A stretch of DNA of 64,000 bases, from contig NZ_BAABEO010000035.1 in the NCBI RefSeq assembly GCF_039540195.1, forward strand, positions 34,211 through 98,210, given 5' to 3'. A program made the position numbers and the translations under genes. Position 1 is the first letter of the stretch; each line of letters begins with the position of its first letter. The notes under the pieces are model-generated. The model saw only the letters and a program-made list of their open reading frames with translations. It had not been told where the DNA came from and did not search any database. Source of the DNA: Zafaria ginkgonis (GTDB lineage: Bacteria > Actinomycetota > Actinomycetes > Actinomycetales > Micrococcaceae). Positions 18,656-26,447 of the stretch are shown here, in pieces.

Positions 18656-18766
18656 GCGAGGAACCGGAAAGGCCCGTAACAAAAGGCGGGAAAGTGGATT
18701 TAAGTCAACGAGTATAGCGTGGCCCCCGTCACATTCGGACACCAGTAGAAATAGTTGTTCACCGGG

Positions 18767-18798
18767 TTGACTCCCTAATTCGAATAGCTTTAGATAAT
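18767..18798 (+). promoter_or_regulatory. Promoter of the structured sRNA
   Basis: TTGACT (18767-18772) and GATAAT within TAGATAAT (18791-18798), the best sigma-70-like match seen in the window, though the spacer is 18-20 bases depending on the hexamer chosen. It predicts a start near 18804, exactly where the folded RNA begins. Confidence 0.6.
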
Positions 18799-18803
18799 AC
18801 GTA

Positions 18804-18990
18804 TTGGCTCTGCGGTATCCGAACTGCCCATCAGGGGTCGCGTGCGAGTCTCAGGGGCCGCCACCGGATTGATGGGGGAACGGCGGTTCGGCTGTCGGGG
18901 GACAGAGCCAAGCCCGGCCGTCGTGCCGGAGTGTGTTGGGGATGTTTAAAGGGAGCCTTCCTCGCCACTCCGGCCGACGGCCCCTTTTTT
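18804..18990 (+). ncRNA. Putative structured small RNA, about 187 nt
   Basis: A gene-free stretch with a promoter before it and a strong terminator after it. The 5' part folds into a long rod: TTGGCTCTG (18804-18812) pairs with CAGAGCCAA (18903-18911); CCGAACTGCC (18819-18828) with GGCGGTTCGG (18882-18891); CATCA (18829-18833) with TGATG (18870-18874), leaving internal loops between. The overall picture, one long interrupted hairpin and then a terminator, recalls 6S/Ms1-type RNAs that bind RNA polymerase, but no sequence match to a named family is recognised. Not tmRNA, RNase P or SRP RNA by inspection. Confidence 0.6.
18916..18990 (+). terminator. Terminator of the sRNA
   Basis: GGCCGTCG-T-GCCGGAGTG (18916-18933) pairs with CACTCCGGCCGACGGCC (18966-18982), a 17-bp stem with one bulged T and a loop of 32 nt, followed by CC and six T residues (18985-18990). 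Confidence 0.85.
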
Positions 18991-19037
18991 GTTTGTGCCC
19001 GAGTCCTTCGGGCGGCCCGGGCCGTGCGCGGGCCCTG

Positions 19038-19114
19038 TGGTGCCCCTGACCGGAATCGAACCGATGGCCTACCCTTTAGGAGAGGGTCGCTCTATCCTAC
19101 TGAGCTACAGGGGC
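19038..19114 (-). tRNA. tRNA-Arg (anticodon CCU), CCA encoded
   Basis: Full cloverleaf on the minus strand: acceptor GCCCCTG/CAGGGGC, D stem GCTC/GAGC, anticodon stem ACCCT/AGGGT with loop CTCCTAA (anticodon CCT, reads AGG), T stem ATCGG/CCGGT with TTCGATT loop, discriminator A and encoded CCA (19038-19040). It converges on the sRNA. AGG is a rare codon in such high-GC genomes. Confidence 0.97.
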
Positions 19115-19193
19115 GCGCCCGCGTGCGCGGACCTTCCCCATAGTAATCACAGCCAGGCCCGTGCATCCAACTGGGCCCCGGCTGCCCCACGCG

Positions 19194-19877
19194 CTAGCCC
19201 AGTCCGGCCTCTGCCCACTTCTGCCGGAAGGTCCGGTTGAAGGAGGCCAGGAGCACGCCGGCGGCCACCGCCACCGTGGCGAACAGCAGCACCCAGCCCG
19301 CGACGGTAAGGACGCTGGCCACCGCGACGGCCCCGGCGTCGACGGGAGACGCCGCCGCGGAGCCGAGCAGCCCATCGATGGCCGACTGGCCCCAGAACCG
19401 GACCACGGCGAAGCCCAGCGGCACCGCGAACAGCGCCCAGCGCAGGGCCCGGCGCCGCACGTGCAGGGCGATCGCCAGCAGCGTCGCGCCGGACAGGAAC
19501 AGCGTGAAGAGCACGCCGGCGGTCTTGTGCACGTAGTTCAGCTGGCCCGCCGCGTCCGCGTCCATGGCCGCCCGGAGCGCCTCGACGTGGGCGGCGTCGA
19601 AGCCCCCGACGAGCTGGTCCGGCATCGCCAGTCCGGCGGAGAGGTCGGTCATCTGGTTCAGCACCAGCAGGTGGTAGTACCAGAACAGCAGGAGGGCCGC
19701 GCCGAAGCCGGCCAGCAGGATCAGGCCCGCGTTCGACGCGGACTGCTTCGGGGTCTGTTCCGCCGGGGTGGGGCTGCGCGGGACCATTGGCTGCTGCCCG
19801 GGTGCGGGCCGCTGCGGGGTGGCCGGCGCCGGGCGCCGCTTCTGCTGGGGGCGGCGCTTGCCGGACTTCTTGGACAC
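19194..19877 (-). CDS. Four-helix membrane protein, unknown function
   Basis: 227 residues from GTG 19877, chosen because upstream in-frame sequence overlaps the divergent helicase gene. A basic, Pro/Gln/Arg-rich cytoplasmic start (MSKKSGKRRPQQKRRPAPA), then four hydrophobic segments (about residues 50-75, 115-140, 145-165, 185-215). No recognised family. It is divergent from pcrA with an 84-base gap. Confidence 0.7.
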   Translation of the reverse strand: MSKKSGKRRPQQKRRPAPATPQRPAPGQQPMVPRSPTPAEQTPKQSASNAGLILLAGFGAALLLFWYYHLLVLNQMTDLSAGLAMPDQLVGGFDAAHVEALRAAMDADAAGQLNYVHKTAGVLFTLFLSGATLLAIALHVRRRALRWALFAVPLGFAVVRFWGQSAIDGLLGSAAASPVDAGAVAVASVLTVAGWVLLFATVAVAAGVLLASFNRTFRQKWAEAGLG

Positions 19878-19961
19878 GGTCTCGATCCTAGCGGGCCGGA
19901 CCGGAGGGCCGGAGGGCGCGGCCGGAGCGCCACTGGCGCCGAACCGTAGACTGGAAGGACC

Positions 19962-22358
19962 ATGGATTTCCTCTTCGACGACTTCACTGCCCCGGCCCGC
20001 CGTCCCGCGTTGCCCGATGCCGCCGCGCTGCTGGATGGGCTGAACCCGCAACAGGAGGAGGCGGTCAAGCATGCGGGTTCGCCGCTGCTGATCGTCGCCG
20101 GCGCCGGCTCAGGCAAGACCCGGGTGCTGTCCCACCGCATCGCCTACCTGTTGGCCACCGGCAGGGCCCGCCCGCACGAGATCCTCGCGATCACGTTCAC
20201 CAACAAGGCCGCCGCCGAGATGCGCGAGCGCATCGGAGCACTGGTCGGGGACGTCGCCGACCGCATGTGGATCTCCACCTTCCACTCCTCCTGCGTGAAG
20301 ATCCTGCGCCGCGAGGCGCCCGCCGTCGGGCTGAAGTCGAACTTCTCCATCTACGACTCCGCCGATTCCCTGCGGCTGGTCACCCTGGTGGCCAAGGGGC
20401 TGGACCTGGACCCCAAGCGCTTCAGCCCCAAGGCCATGCAGCACAAGATCTCGGCGCTGAAGAACGAACTGATCGACGACGAGGACTTCGCGTCCACCAT
20501 TTCCGGGAACGACCCGTTCTCCTCCGCCGTGGCCTCCGTCTACCGCGGGTACACGCAGCGGCTGCGCCAAGCCAACGCGATGGACTTCGACGACCTGATC
20601 GCCCAGGTGGTGCACATTTTCCGCGCCTTCCCCGCGGTCGCCGACTCCTACCGGCGCCGTTTCCGCCACGTGCTGGTGGACGAGTACCAGGACACCAACC
20701 ACGCCCAGTACGCCCTGGTGCGCGAACTCACCGGTCCCGACGGGCCGACCCCGCCGGGCGAGCTGACCGTGGTGGGCGACTCCGACCAGTCCATCTACGC
20801 CTTCCGCGGGGCCGACATCCGCAACATCGTGGAGTTCGGCAAGGACTACCCGGACGCGGAGACCATCAAGCTGGAGCAGAACTACCGCTCCACCCAGAAC
20901 ATCCTGTCCGCGGCCAACGCGGTGATCTCCCGCAACCCGGACCGGCCCGAGAAGCGGCTGTGGACCGCGGAGGGCGACGGGGCGGGGATCGTCGGCTACG
21001 TCGGCGAATCCGAGCAGGACGAGGCCCGCTGGATCGCCGACGAGATCCTGAGGCTCAACGACGAGGAGGGCATCCGCCCCGGCGACGTCGCGGTCTTCTA
21101 TCGCACCAACGCCCAGTCCCGCTCCCTCGAGGAGCAACTGATGCGGGTGGACCTGAAGTACAAGGTCGTCGGGGGCACCCGCTTCTACGACCGCAAGGAG
21201 ATCAAGGACGCGCTGGCCTACCTGCGCGTGCTGGTCAACCCGGACGACGACATCAACGTGCGCCGCATCCTTAACGAGCCCAAGCGGGGGATCGGCGACC
21301 GCGCCGAGTACGCCGTCGCAGCGCTCGCCGAACGCGAGCGGAGCAGCTTCATGGCCGCGCTGCGCCGAGCCGGGGACGCCCCGGGGCTGGCGACCCGCAG
21401 CCTCAACGCCGTCGCCGCCTTCGTGAAGATCATCGACGACCTGGCCGTCGTCGCCGAAGGCTCCGGCGCCGCCGCCTCGCTGGAGGCCGTGCTGGAGCAG
21501 ACCGGCTACCTGGAGATGCTGCGCAAGAGCGAGGACCCGCAGGACGAGTCCCGCGTGGAGAACCTGGCGGAACTGGTGGCGGTGGTGCGCGACTACGAGC
21601 GCGACAACCCGGAGGGGTCGCTGGCCGAATTCCTGGAGCAGGTCTCCCTGGTGGCCGACGCGGATCAGATTCCCGCTTCCCCCACCGACGAGGAAGGCGC
21701 GGAGATGGCCCGCCGGGAAGGCGTGGTCACCCTGATGACCCTGCACACCGCCAAAGGCCTGGAGTTCCCGGTGGTGTTCCTGACGGGCATGGAGCACGGG
21801 ATCTTCCCGCACCAGCGCTCCATGACGGACGAGAAAGAACTCGCCGAGGAACGCCGGCTGGCCTACGTGGGGCTGACCCGGGCCCGCAAGCGCCTCTACG
21901 TCACCCGGGCCGAGTACCGCAGCCTGTGGGGCCAGTCCCAGTACAACCCGGCCAGCCAGTTCCTCGAGGAGATCCCGGCACCGCTGATCGACTGGAAGCG
22001 GGAGGGCCGGGCACGGACCCCCCTGGGCGGGTTCGGCGGCTCGCTGCAGCGCGACTTCGCGACCAGCCGCTACGACAAGGGCTCCCACTGGGGGTCCGGG
22101 ACCGGCGGGCGCCGTGCCGGCGACTCGGAGACCGCGACGCTGAGCACCGCCCCGACCGCCCGGGCGGCCGGCCGCGTCCAGCCGCAGAAGGAGATCATCG
22201 CCCTGTCCGTCGGGGACAAGGTCGGCCACGCGAGCTTCGGCGACGGCGTGGTGCTGGCACTGGAGGGAGCCGGGGACAAGACGGTGGCGAAGGTGAAGTT
22301 CGGGGACGCCGAAAAGCGCCTGCTGCTGCGCTACGCGCCGCTCACCAAACTGGCCTAG
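19962..22358 (+). CDS. pcrA: UvrD/PcrA-type ATP-dependent DNA helicase
   Basis: 798 residues, ATG with AAGGACC upstream. Superfamily 1A helicase, 3'-5' unwinding in nucleotide-excision repair and replication restart. Motifs in order: LNPQQEEAV (Q motif), AGAGSGKTR (Walker A), ITFTNKAAAEMRER, DEYQDTNHAQY (Walker B), VGDSDQSIYAFRGA, LEQNYRST, LMTLHTAKGLEFPVVF and YVGLTRARKRLYV. The C-terminal SVGDKVGHASFGDGVV is the PcrA Tudor-like module that contacts RNA polymerase. Length is normal for actinobacterial PcrA/UvrD1. Confidence 0.95.
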   Translation: MDFLFDDFTAPARRPALPDAAALLDGLNPQQEEAVKHAGSPLLIVAGAGSGKTRVLSHRIAYLLATGRARPHEILAITFTNKAAAEMRERIGALVGDVADRMWISTFHSSCVKILRREAPAVGLKSNFSIYDSADSLRLVTLVAKGLDLDPKRFSPKAMQHKISALKNELIDDEDFASTISGNDPFSSAVASVYRGYTQRLRQANAMDFDDLIAQVVHIFRAFPAVADSYRRRFRHVLVDEYQDTNHAQYALVRELTGPDGPTPPGELTVVGDSDQSIYAFRGADIRNIVEFGKDYPDAETIKLEQNYRSTQNILSAANAVISRNPDRPEKRLWTAEGDGAGIVGYVGESEQDEARWIADEILRLNDEEGIRPGDVAVFYRTNAQSRSLEEQLMRVDLKYKVVGGTRFYDRKEIKDALAYLRVLVNPDDDINVRRILNEPKRGIGDRAEYAVAALAERERSSFMAALRRAGDAPGLATRSLNAVAAFVKIIDDLAVVAEGSGAAASLEAVLEQTGYLEMLRKSEDPQDESRVENLAELVAVVRDYERDNPEGSLAEFLEQVSLVADADQIPASPTDEEGAEMARREGVVTLMTLHTAKGLEFPVVFLTGMEHGIFPHQRSMTDEKELAEERRLAYVGLTRARKRLYVTRAEYRSLWGQSQYNPASQFLEEIPAPLIDWKREGRARTPLGGFGGSLQRDFATSRYDKGSHWGSGTGGRRAGDSETATLSTAPTARAAGRVQPQKEIIALSVGDKVGHASFGDGVVLALEGAGDKTVAKVKFGDAEKRLLLRYAPLTKLA

Positions 22359-22603
22359 TCCGGCGGCCCGGAAGCGGCCGGCGCCAGCTGCCGGAGGGGC
22401 TTTGCCCTGCCGAAAATCCGCGGTTTTCTGCGGTTTTTCCAGGTTAAGTCTCTACCTTTTGTAGAACTGTGCGCTTCATCACGAAAGGGATACTCTGAAT
22501 GGGGCGCCCAGCGCCTAGGGGCTAAAGTTCCCCATGGAGTCGCCGGCTACCGTCGGCACCCTCCGCAGTCAAGAACTACTTCGACGTAGAAGGACACAAG
22601 CAC
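22359..22603 (+). other. Intergenic leader before sucC
   Basis: No gene is visible. The leader includes an AT-richer patch around 22440-22500 where a promoter is plausible, but no hexamer pair stands out. GTAGAAGGACACAAGCAC before 22604 supplies the ribosome site of sucC. Confidence 0.4.
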
Positions 22604-23767
22604 GTGGACCTGTATGAGTACCAGGCGCGCGATCTGTTTGAGGCACACGGCGTTCCCGTGCTTGCCGGCATCGTGGCGTACACCCCGGAAGAAGCCAAGC
22701 TCGCTGCTGAGAAGATCGGCGGCGTCGTTGTGGTCAAGGCGCAGGTAAAGGTCGGTGGCCGCGGCAAGGCCGGTGGCGTGAAGGTTGCCAAGAACGCGGA
22801 CGAGGCCTTCGAGCACGCCTCCGCCATCCTCGGCATGGACATCAAGGGCCACACCGTCAACAAGGTGATGATCGCCCAGGGCGCCGACATCGCCGAGGAG
22901 TTCTACTTCTCCGTGCTGCTGGACCGCGCGAACCGCAACTACCTGGCCATGTGCTCCGTCGAGGGCGGCATGGAGATCGAGCAGCTCGCCGTCGAGCGCC
23001 CCGAGGCCCTCGCCAAGGTCGCCGTCGACCCGCTGGTGGGCATCGACCAGGCCAAGGCCGAGGAAATCGTCGCGGAAGCCGGCTTCTCCGCCGAGCTGGC
23101 CCCGAAGGTCGCCGACACGATCGTCAAGCTGTGGGACGTCTTCAAGAAGGAAGACGCCACCCTGGTCGAGGTCAACCCGCTGGTCCGCACCGGCGCCGGG
23201 GACATCATCGCCCTGGACGGCAAGGTCTCCCTGGACGAGAACGCCGACTTCCGCCAGTCCGAGCACGCTGCGCTTGAGGACACGGCCGCGGCCGACCCGA
23301 TCGAGACGCGCGCCAAGGAACTGGACCTGAACTACGTCAAGCTGGACGGCGAGGTCGGCATCATCGGCAACGGCGCCGGCCTGGTCATGTCCACCCTGGA
23401 CGTCGTCGCCTACGCGGGCGAGAACCACGGCGGCGTGAAGCCGGCCAACTTCCTGGACATCGGCGGCGGCGCGTCGGCCGAGGTCATGGCCAACGGCCTG
23501 GACATCATCCTGAACGACTCCCAGGTCAAGTCCGTGTTCGTGAACGTCTTCGGCGGCATCACCGCGTGCGATGCCGTTGCCAACGGCATCGTGCAGGCCC
23601 TGGAGATCCTGGGCGCCAAGGCCACCAAGCCGCTCGTCGTGCGCCTGGACGGCAACAACGTCGAAGAGGGCCGCCACATCCTGGCCCAGGCCAACCACCC
23701 GCTGGTGACCCTGGCGCTGGGCATGGACGAGGGCGCCGACAAGGCCGCCGAACTGGCGAACGCCTAA
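22604..23767 (+). CDS. sucC: Succinyl-CoA synthetase, beta subunit (ADP-forming)
   Basis: 387 residues, GTG start with AGAAGGA upstream. ATP-grasp domain (about 1-235; KAQVKVGGRGKAGGVKV binds nucleotide) followed by the CoA-ligase domain with GNGAGLVMSTLD and LDIGGGASAEVMANGL. With SucD catalyses succinyl-CoA + ADP + Pi to succinate + ATP in the TCA cycle. 20 bases separate it from sucD; the two form an operon closed by a strong terminator. Confidence 0.97.
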   Translation: MDLYEYQARDLFEAHGVPVLAGIVAYTPEEAKLAAEKIGGVVVVKAQVKVGGRGKAGGVKVAKNADEAFEHASAILGMDIKGHTVNKVMIAQGADIAEEFYFSVLLDRANRNYLAMCSVEGGMEIEQLAVERPEALAKVAVDPLVGIDQAKAEEIVAEAGFSAELAPKVADTIVKLWDVFKKEDATLVEVNPLVRTGAGDIIALDGKVSLDENADFRQSEHAALEDTAAADPIETRAKELDLNYVKLDGEVGIIGNGAGLVMSTLDVVAYAGENHGGVKPANFLDIGGGASAEVMANGLDIILNDSQVKSVFVNVFGGITACDAVANGIVQALEILGAKATKPLVVRLDGNNVEEGRHILAQANHPLVTLALGMDEGADKAAELANA

Positions 23768-23787
23768 GGATTCAGGGGAAAAAGAAC

Positions 23788-24708
23788 ATGTCTATCTTCA
23801 TCAACAAGGATTCCAAGGTTATCGTCCAGGGCATCACCGGCGGCGAAGGCTCCAAGCACACCGCGCGCATGCTGCACGCCGGCACCAACATCGTGGGCGG
23901 CGTGAACGCCCGCAAGGCCGGCACGACCGTCACCCACGGCGACAAGACCCTCCCGGTCTTCGGCTCCGTCAAGGAAGCCATCGCCGAGACCGGCGCGGAC
24001 GTCTCGATCGTCTTCGTTCCGCCGGCATTCACCAAGGACGCCGTGGTTGAGGCCATCGAGGCCGGGATCGGCCTCGTCGTGATCATCACCGAGGGTGTCC
24101 CGGTGCAGGATTCCGCCGAGTTCTGGGCCCTGGCCCAGTCCAAGGTGGACGCCGACGGCAAGCAGATCACCCGCCTCATCGGCCCGAACTGCCCCGGCAT
24201 CATCACCCCCGGCGAGTCCCTGGTCGGCATCACCCCGGCCAACATCACCGGCAAGGGCGGCGTGGGCCTGGTCTCCAAGTCCGGCACCCTGACTTACCAG
24301 ATGATGTACGAACTGCGCGACCTGGGCTTCTCCACCGCCATCGGCATCGGCGGCGACCCGGTCATCGGCACCACCCACATCGACGCCCTGGCTGCGTTCG
24401 AGGCGGACCCGGAGACCAAGGCGATCGTGATGATCGGCGAAATCGGCGGCGACGCCGAGGAGCGCGCGGCCGAGTTCATCAAGAACAACGTCACCAAGCC
24501 GGTTGTCGGCTACGTGGCCGGCTTCACCGCCCCGGAGGGCAAGACCATGGGCCACGCCGGCGCCATTGTCTCCGGCTCCTCCGGCACCGCGCAGGCCAAG
24601 AAGGAGGCCCTCGAGGCCGCGGGCGTGAAGGTCGGCAAGACCCCGTCCGAGACCGCGCACCTGCTGCGCGAGGTCTACCCGGAGCGCGAAGAGCTCTCCA
24701 GCCTCTAA
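23788..24708 (+). CDS. sucD: Succinyl-CoA synthetase, alpha subunit
   Basis: 306 residues, ATG 23788 after AGGGGAAAAAGAAC. CoA-binding Rossmann domain (VIVQGITGGEGSKHTARM) and the phospho-histidine loop GKTMGHAGAIVSGSSG. Partner of SucC. Longer in-frame starts lie inside sucC and are rejected. Confidence 0.97.
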   Translation: MSIFINKDSKVIVQGITGGEGSKHTARMLHAGTNIVGGVNARKAGTTVTHGDKTLPVFGSVKEAIAETGADVSIVFVPPAFTKDAVVEAIEAGIGLVVIITEGVPVQDSAEFWALAQSKVDADGKQITRLIGPNCPGIITPGESLVGITPANITGKGGVGLVSKSGTLTYQMMYELRDLGFSTAIGIGGDPVIGTTHIDALAAFEADPETKAIVMIGEIGGDAEERAAEFIKNNVTKPVVGYVAGFTAPEGKTMGHAGAIVSGSSGTAQAKKEALEAAGVKVGKTPSETAHLLREVYPEREELSSL

Positions 24709-24735
24709 GGCTGCCCCGCGGTAGCCCCTTATAGC

Positions 24736-24793
24736 ACGACGGCGGCAGGATCCTCCCCACGGGAAGGTACACCTGCCGCCGTCGTTCTTTTTA
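24736..24793 (+). terminator. Terminator of sucCD
   Basis: ACGACGGCGGCAGG (24736-24749) pairs with CCTGCCGCCGTCGT (24772-24785), 14-bp perfect stem, then TCTTTTTAT. Confidence 0.92.
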
Positions 24794-24890
24794 TACATTC
24801 CCGTCTTCCATTCGAAACCTTGCTACGGCAGGCTAGAGTTGGGTCCGCTCGGGGAGCGTGCTCTGGATTGTTCTGTGAAAAGGGGATGGT

Positions 24891-25655
24891 ATGGCGAAGG
24901 ACTCGAAACTTGAGGCACGGCTGAAGGCGGTTCTGGACGGGTTGGCCGCGGCCGACCAGGACGGCGGCAATGCGAACGCGGGTACGGTGCTGTCCATGGC
25001 CGTGGCTGCGCACCCGTTCGACGAGCAGGAAGCGCACCTGCTCTCCGGCGGTGTTCCGCGCGGGTACAAGGCGCTCACCACCGCCACCGCGAAGCTGGTC
25101 AAGGCCGGATGGATGGTCAAGGGACGCAGCGGCTGGGCGATCACCGAGGAGGGGCTGCGCGCTTTGGTGGCGTTCCCCACCCCCGAGGAACTGGGTGCGG
25201 CTCTCGCCTCCGGCACCCCGGTGCCGGCCGGCACCGAACTCCCGGCCCCCGCGGAGGCGGCACCGGAGGCCGAGGTGGCCCCGGAAGTGGCACAGGCCGA
25301 GGAACCGGCACAGGGCGAGGAAGAGGCACCTGCCGGGGAGTCCGCTGGCCGCTCCGGCCAGCCGGAAGCTGTGGCGATTGCCGGCGACTTTGCCGCGCTG
25401 CTGGGCGGCGCGGCCGATTGGGCTCCCGAACTGGACGAGGTGCAGATGGAGTTCAATGCCCCGACACTCAGCTGGGTCCGCACCGTGGACCTGCCGGCCG
25501 GCACCTACAGCTTCAAGATCGCGCTGAACCGGTCCTGGGCGGAGAACTACGGCGCCTTCGGCAGCTTTGACGGGGCGAACCACGAACTCACCCACGAGGG
25601 CGGGACGGTAACGATCAACTACCGGCACGACACCAAGGACATCGCCATCGCCTAG
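24891..25655 (+). CDS. Winged-helix-like protein with C-terminal pullulanase X25-type domain
   Basis: 254 residues. N-terminal part (about 1-100) looks like a winged helix: YKALTTATAKLVKAGWMV, then KGRSGWAITEEGLRAL. A Pro/Glu/Ala-rich linker follows (100-158). The C-terminal 95 residues match the small beta domain X25 found in pullulanases: LLGGAADWAPELDEVQM, LPAGTYSFKIALNRSWAENY, GANHELTHEGGTVTINYRHDT. No signal peptide, so it is cytoplasmic, unlike the secreted enzymes that normally carry X25. Single-gene unit between two hairpin terminators. Function unknown; a nucleoid- or glycogen-associated role is speculation. Confidence 0.75.
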   Translation: MAKDSKLEARLKAVLDGLAAADQDGGNANAGTVLSMAVAAHPFDEQEAHLLSGGVPRGYKALTTATAKLVKAGWMVKGRSGWAITEEGLRALVAFPTPEELGAALASGTPVPAGTELPAPAEAAPEAEVAPEVAQAEEPAQGEEEAPAGESAGRSGQPEAVAIAGDFAALLGGAADWAPELDEVQMEFNAPTLSWVRTVDLPAGTYSFKIALNRSWAENYGAFGSFDGANHELTHEGGTVTINYRHDTKDIAIA

Positions 25656-25678
25656 CGATGGCCGGGTGCAGAACCGGT

Positions 25679-25730
25679 ACGACGGCGGTGGGTGCGGTCC
25701 CTAGGGACCGCACCCACCGCCGTCGTTTTC
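25679..25730. terminator. Terminator, perfect 48-bp palindrome
   Basis: Bases 25679-25726 form a perfect palindrome centred on CTAG (25701-25704), starting ACGACGGCGGTGGGTGCGG and followed by TTTTC. It lies between convergent genes; the outer ten bases are the same as in the sucCD terminator. Confidence 0.88.
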
Positions 25731-25771
25731 GTTGCGCCAGACAGTCGTCGTTGTGTCAGGCCGCGAGGAGG

Positions 25772-26110
25772 TCAGGCGCGGAGCCGGAAGAAGGACGCGC
25801 CGCCGCGCAGGTGCCCGCCCGGGACGAGGACCTGGCCGAGGTCGGGGTTCCATTCCACGGCGAGCGGGCCCAGGCTCCCGGCGGCCTCGGCCAGCGCGTC
25901 GAAATCGGCGGCGGCCAGCAGCCATTCCAGCGTGCCGGCGGCGATGCGCACCATCCGGCGCTCCGGGCACAGCCGCAGGGTGGCGCCGATCCAGTCGTTG
26001 GCGAAGCGCGGGGCGCTGTGCGCCGAGACCGGCACGACCGGCTCGGGAACGAACGCCAGCGCGCGCGGCGCGGGAGCGGGGAGGGCGTGGGGCAGGGGAC
26101 GTGCCGACAT
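25772..26110 (-). CDS. Hypothetical protein, 112 residues
   Basis: ATG at 26110 (MSARPLPHALPAPAPRALAF) with AAAGG nearby; an in-frame extension to 26179 is possible. Reading-frame statistics look coding: Ala/Pro-rich start, then a compact part with RFANDWIGATLRLCPERRM and WNPDLGQVLVPGGHLRGGA. No family recognised. No membrane or signal segment. Confidence 0.55.
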   Translation of the reverse strand: MSARPLPHALPAPAPRALAFVPEPVVPVSAHSAPRFANDWIGATLRLCPERRMVRIAAGTLEWLLAAADFDALAEAAGSLGPLAVEWNPDLGQVLVPGGHLRGGASFFRLRA

Positions 26111-26447
26111 GGCAGGACCTTTCGGATCGCTCTTGCCCGCCGGCGGCTGCCGCACGGGCCGCTTCGTCATCCGAACCACCCCCCGAGCAAGTCGGGAGAA
26201 ACAATCCGGGACGCGGAACGCGCCCCACCGCGGGGTTGGTGCATGGCCAGTCGGAGCTGTTCGCCGCCCGCGGGACCCCTGGAAGGGAAGTCCTGCGGGC
26301 GCGGGGCCATGTCTCGTGAAGCTGTGACCAGCCTAACCCGGGGCGCGGGCTCCGCGCACCCGCGTTCTCCGCCCGCCGTCATGCCGCTCAACAGTCCGGC
26401 GTTATGTTTCCCCGCAAGTCGGGGGCGGGAGGGGGCGGGGGAGCGGC
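26111..26447 (-). other. Gene-free stretch
   Basis: Between the hypothetical gene and the SNF2 gene, both read leftwards. No convincing ORF, RNA or strong hairpin is seen; it presumably holds the promoter of the 112-residue protein. Confidence 0.4.

Noticed and set aside
18656..18990. Possible tmRNA or 6C RNA in the ROK-tRNA gap
   Set aside because: No tRNA-like end or tag frame for tmRNA, and no paired C-rich loops for 6C RNA.
20109..22229. 706-codon open frame antisense to pcrA
   Set aside because: Shadow of the helicase gene; no domain, no ribosome site.
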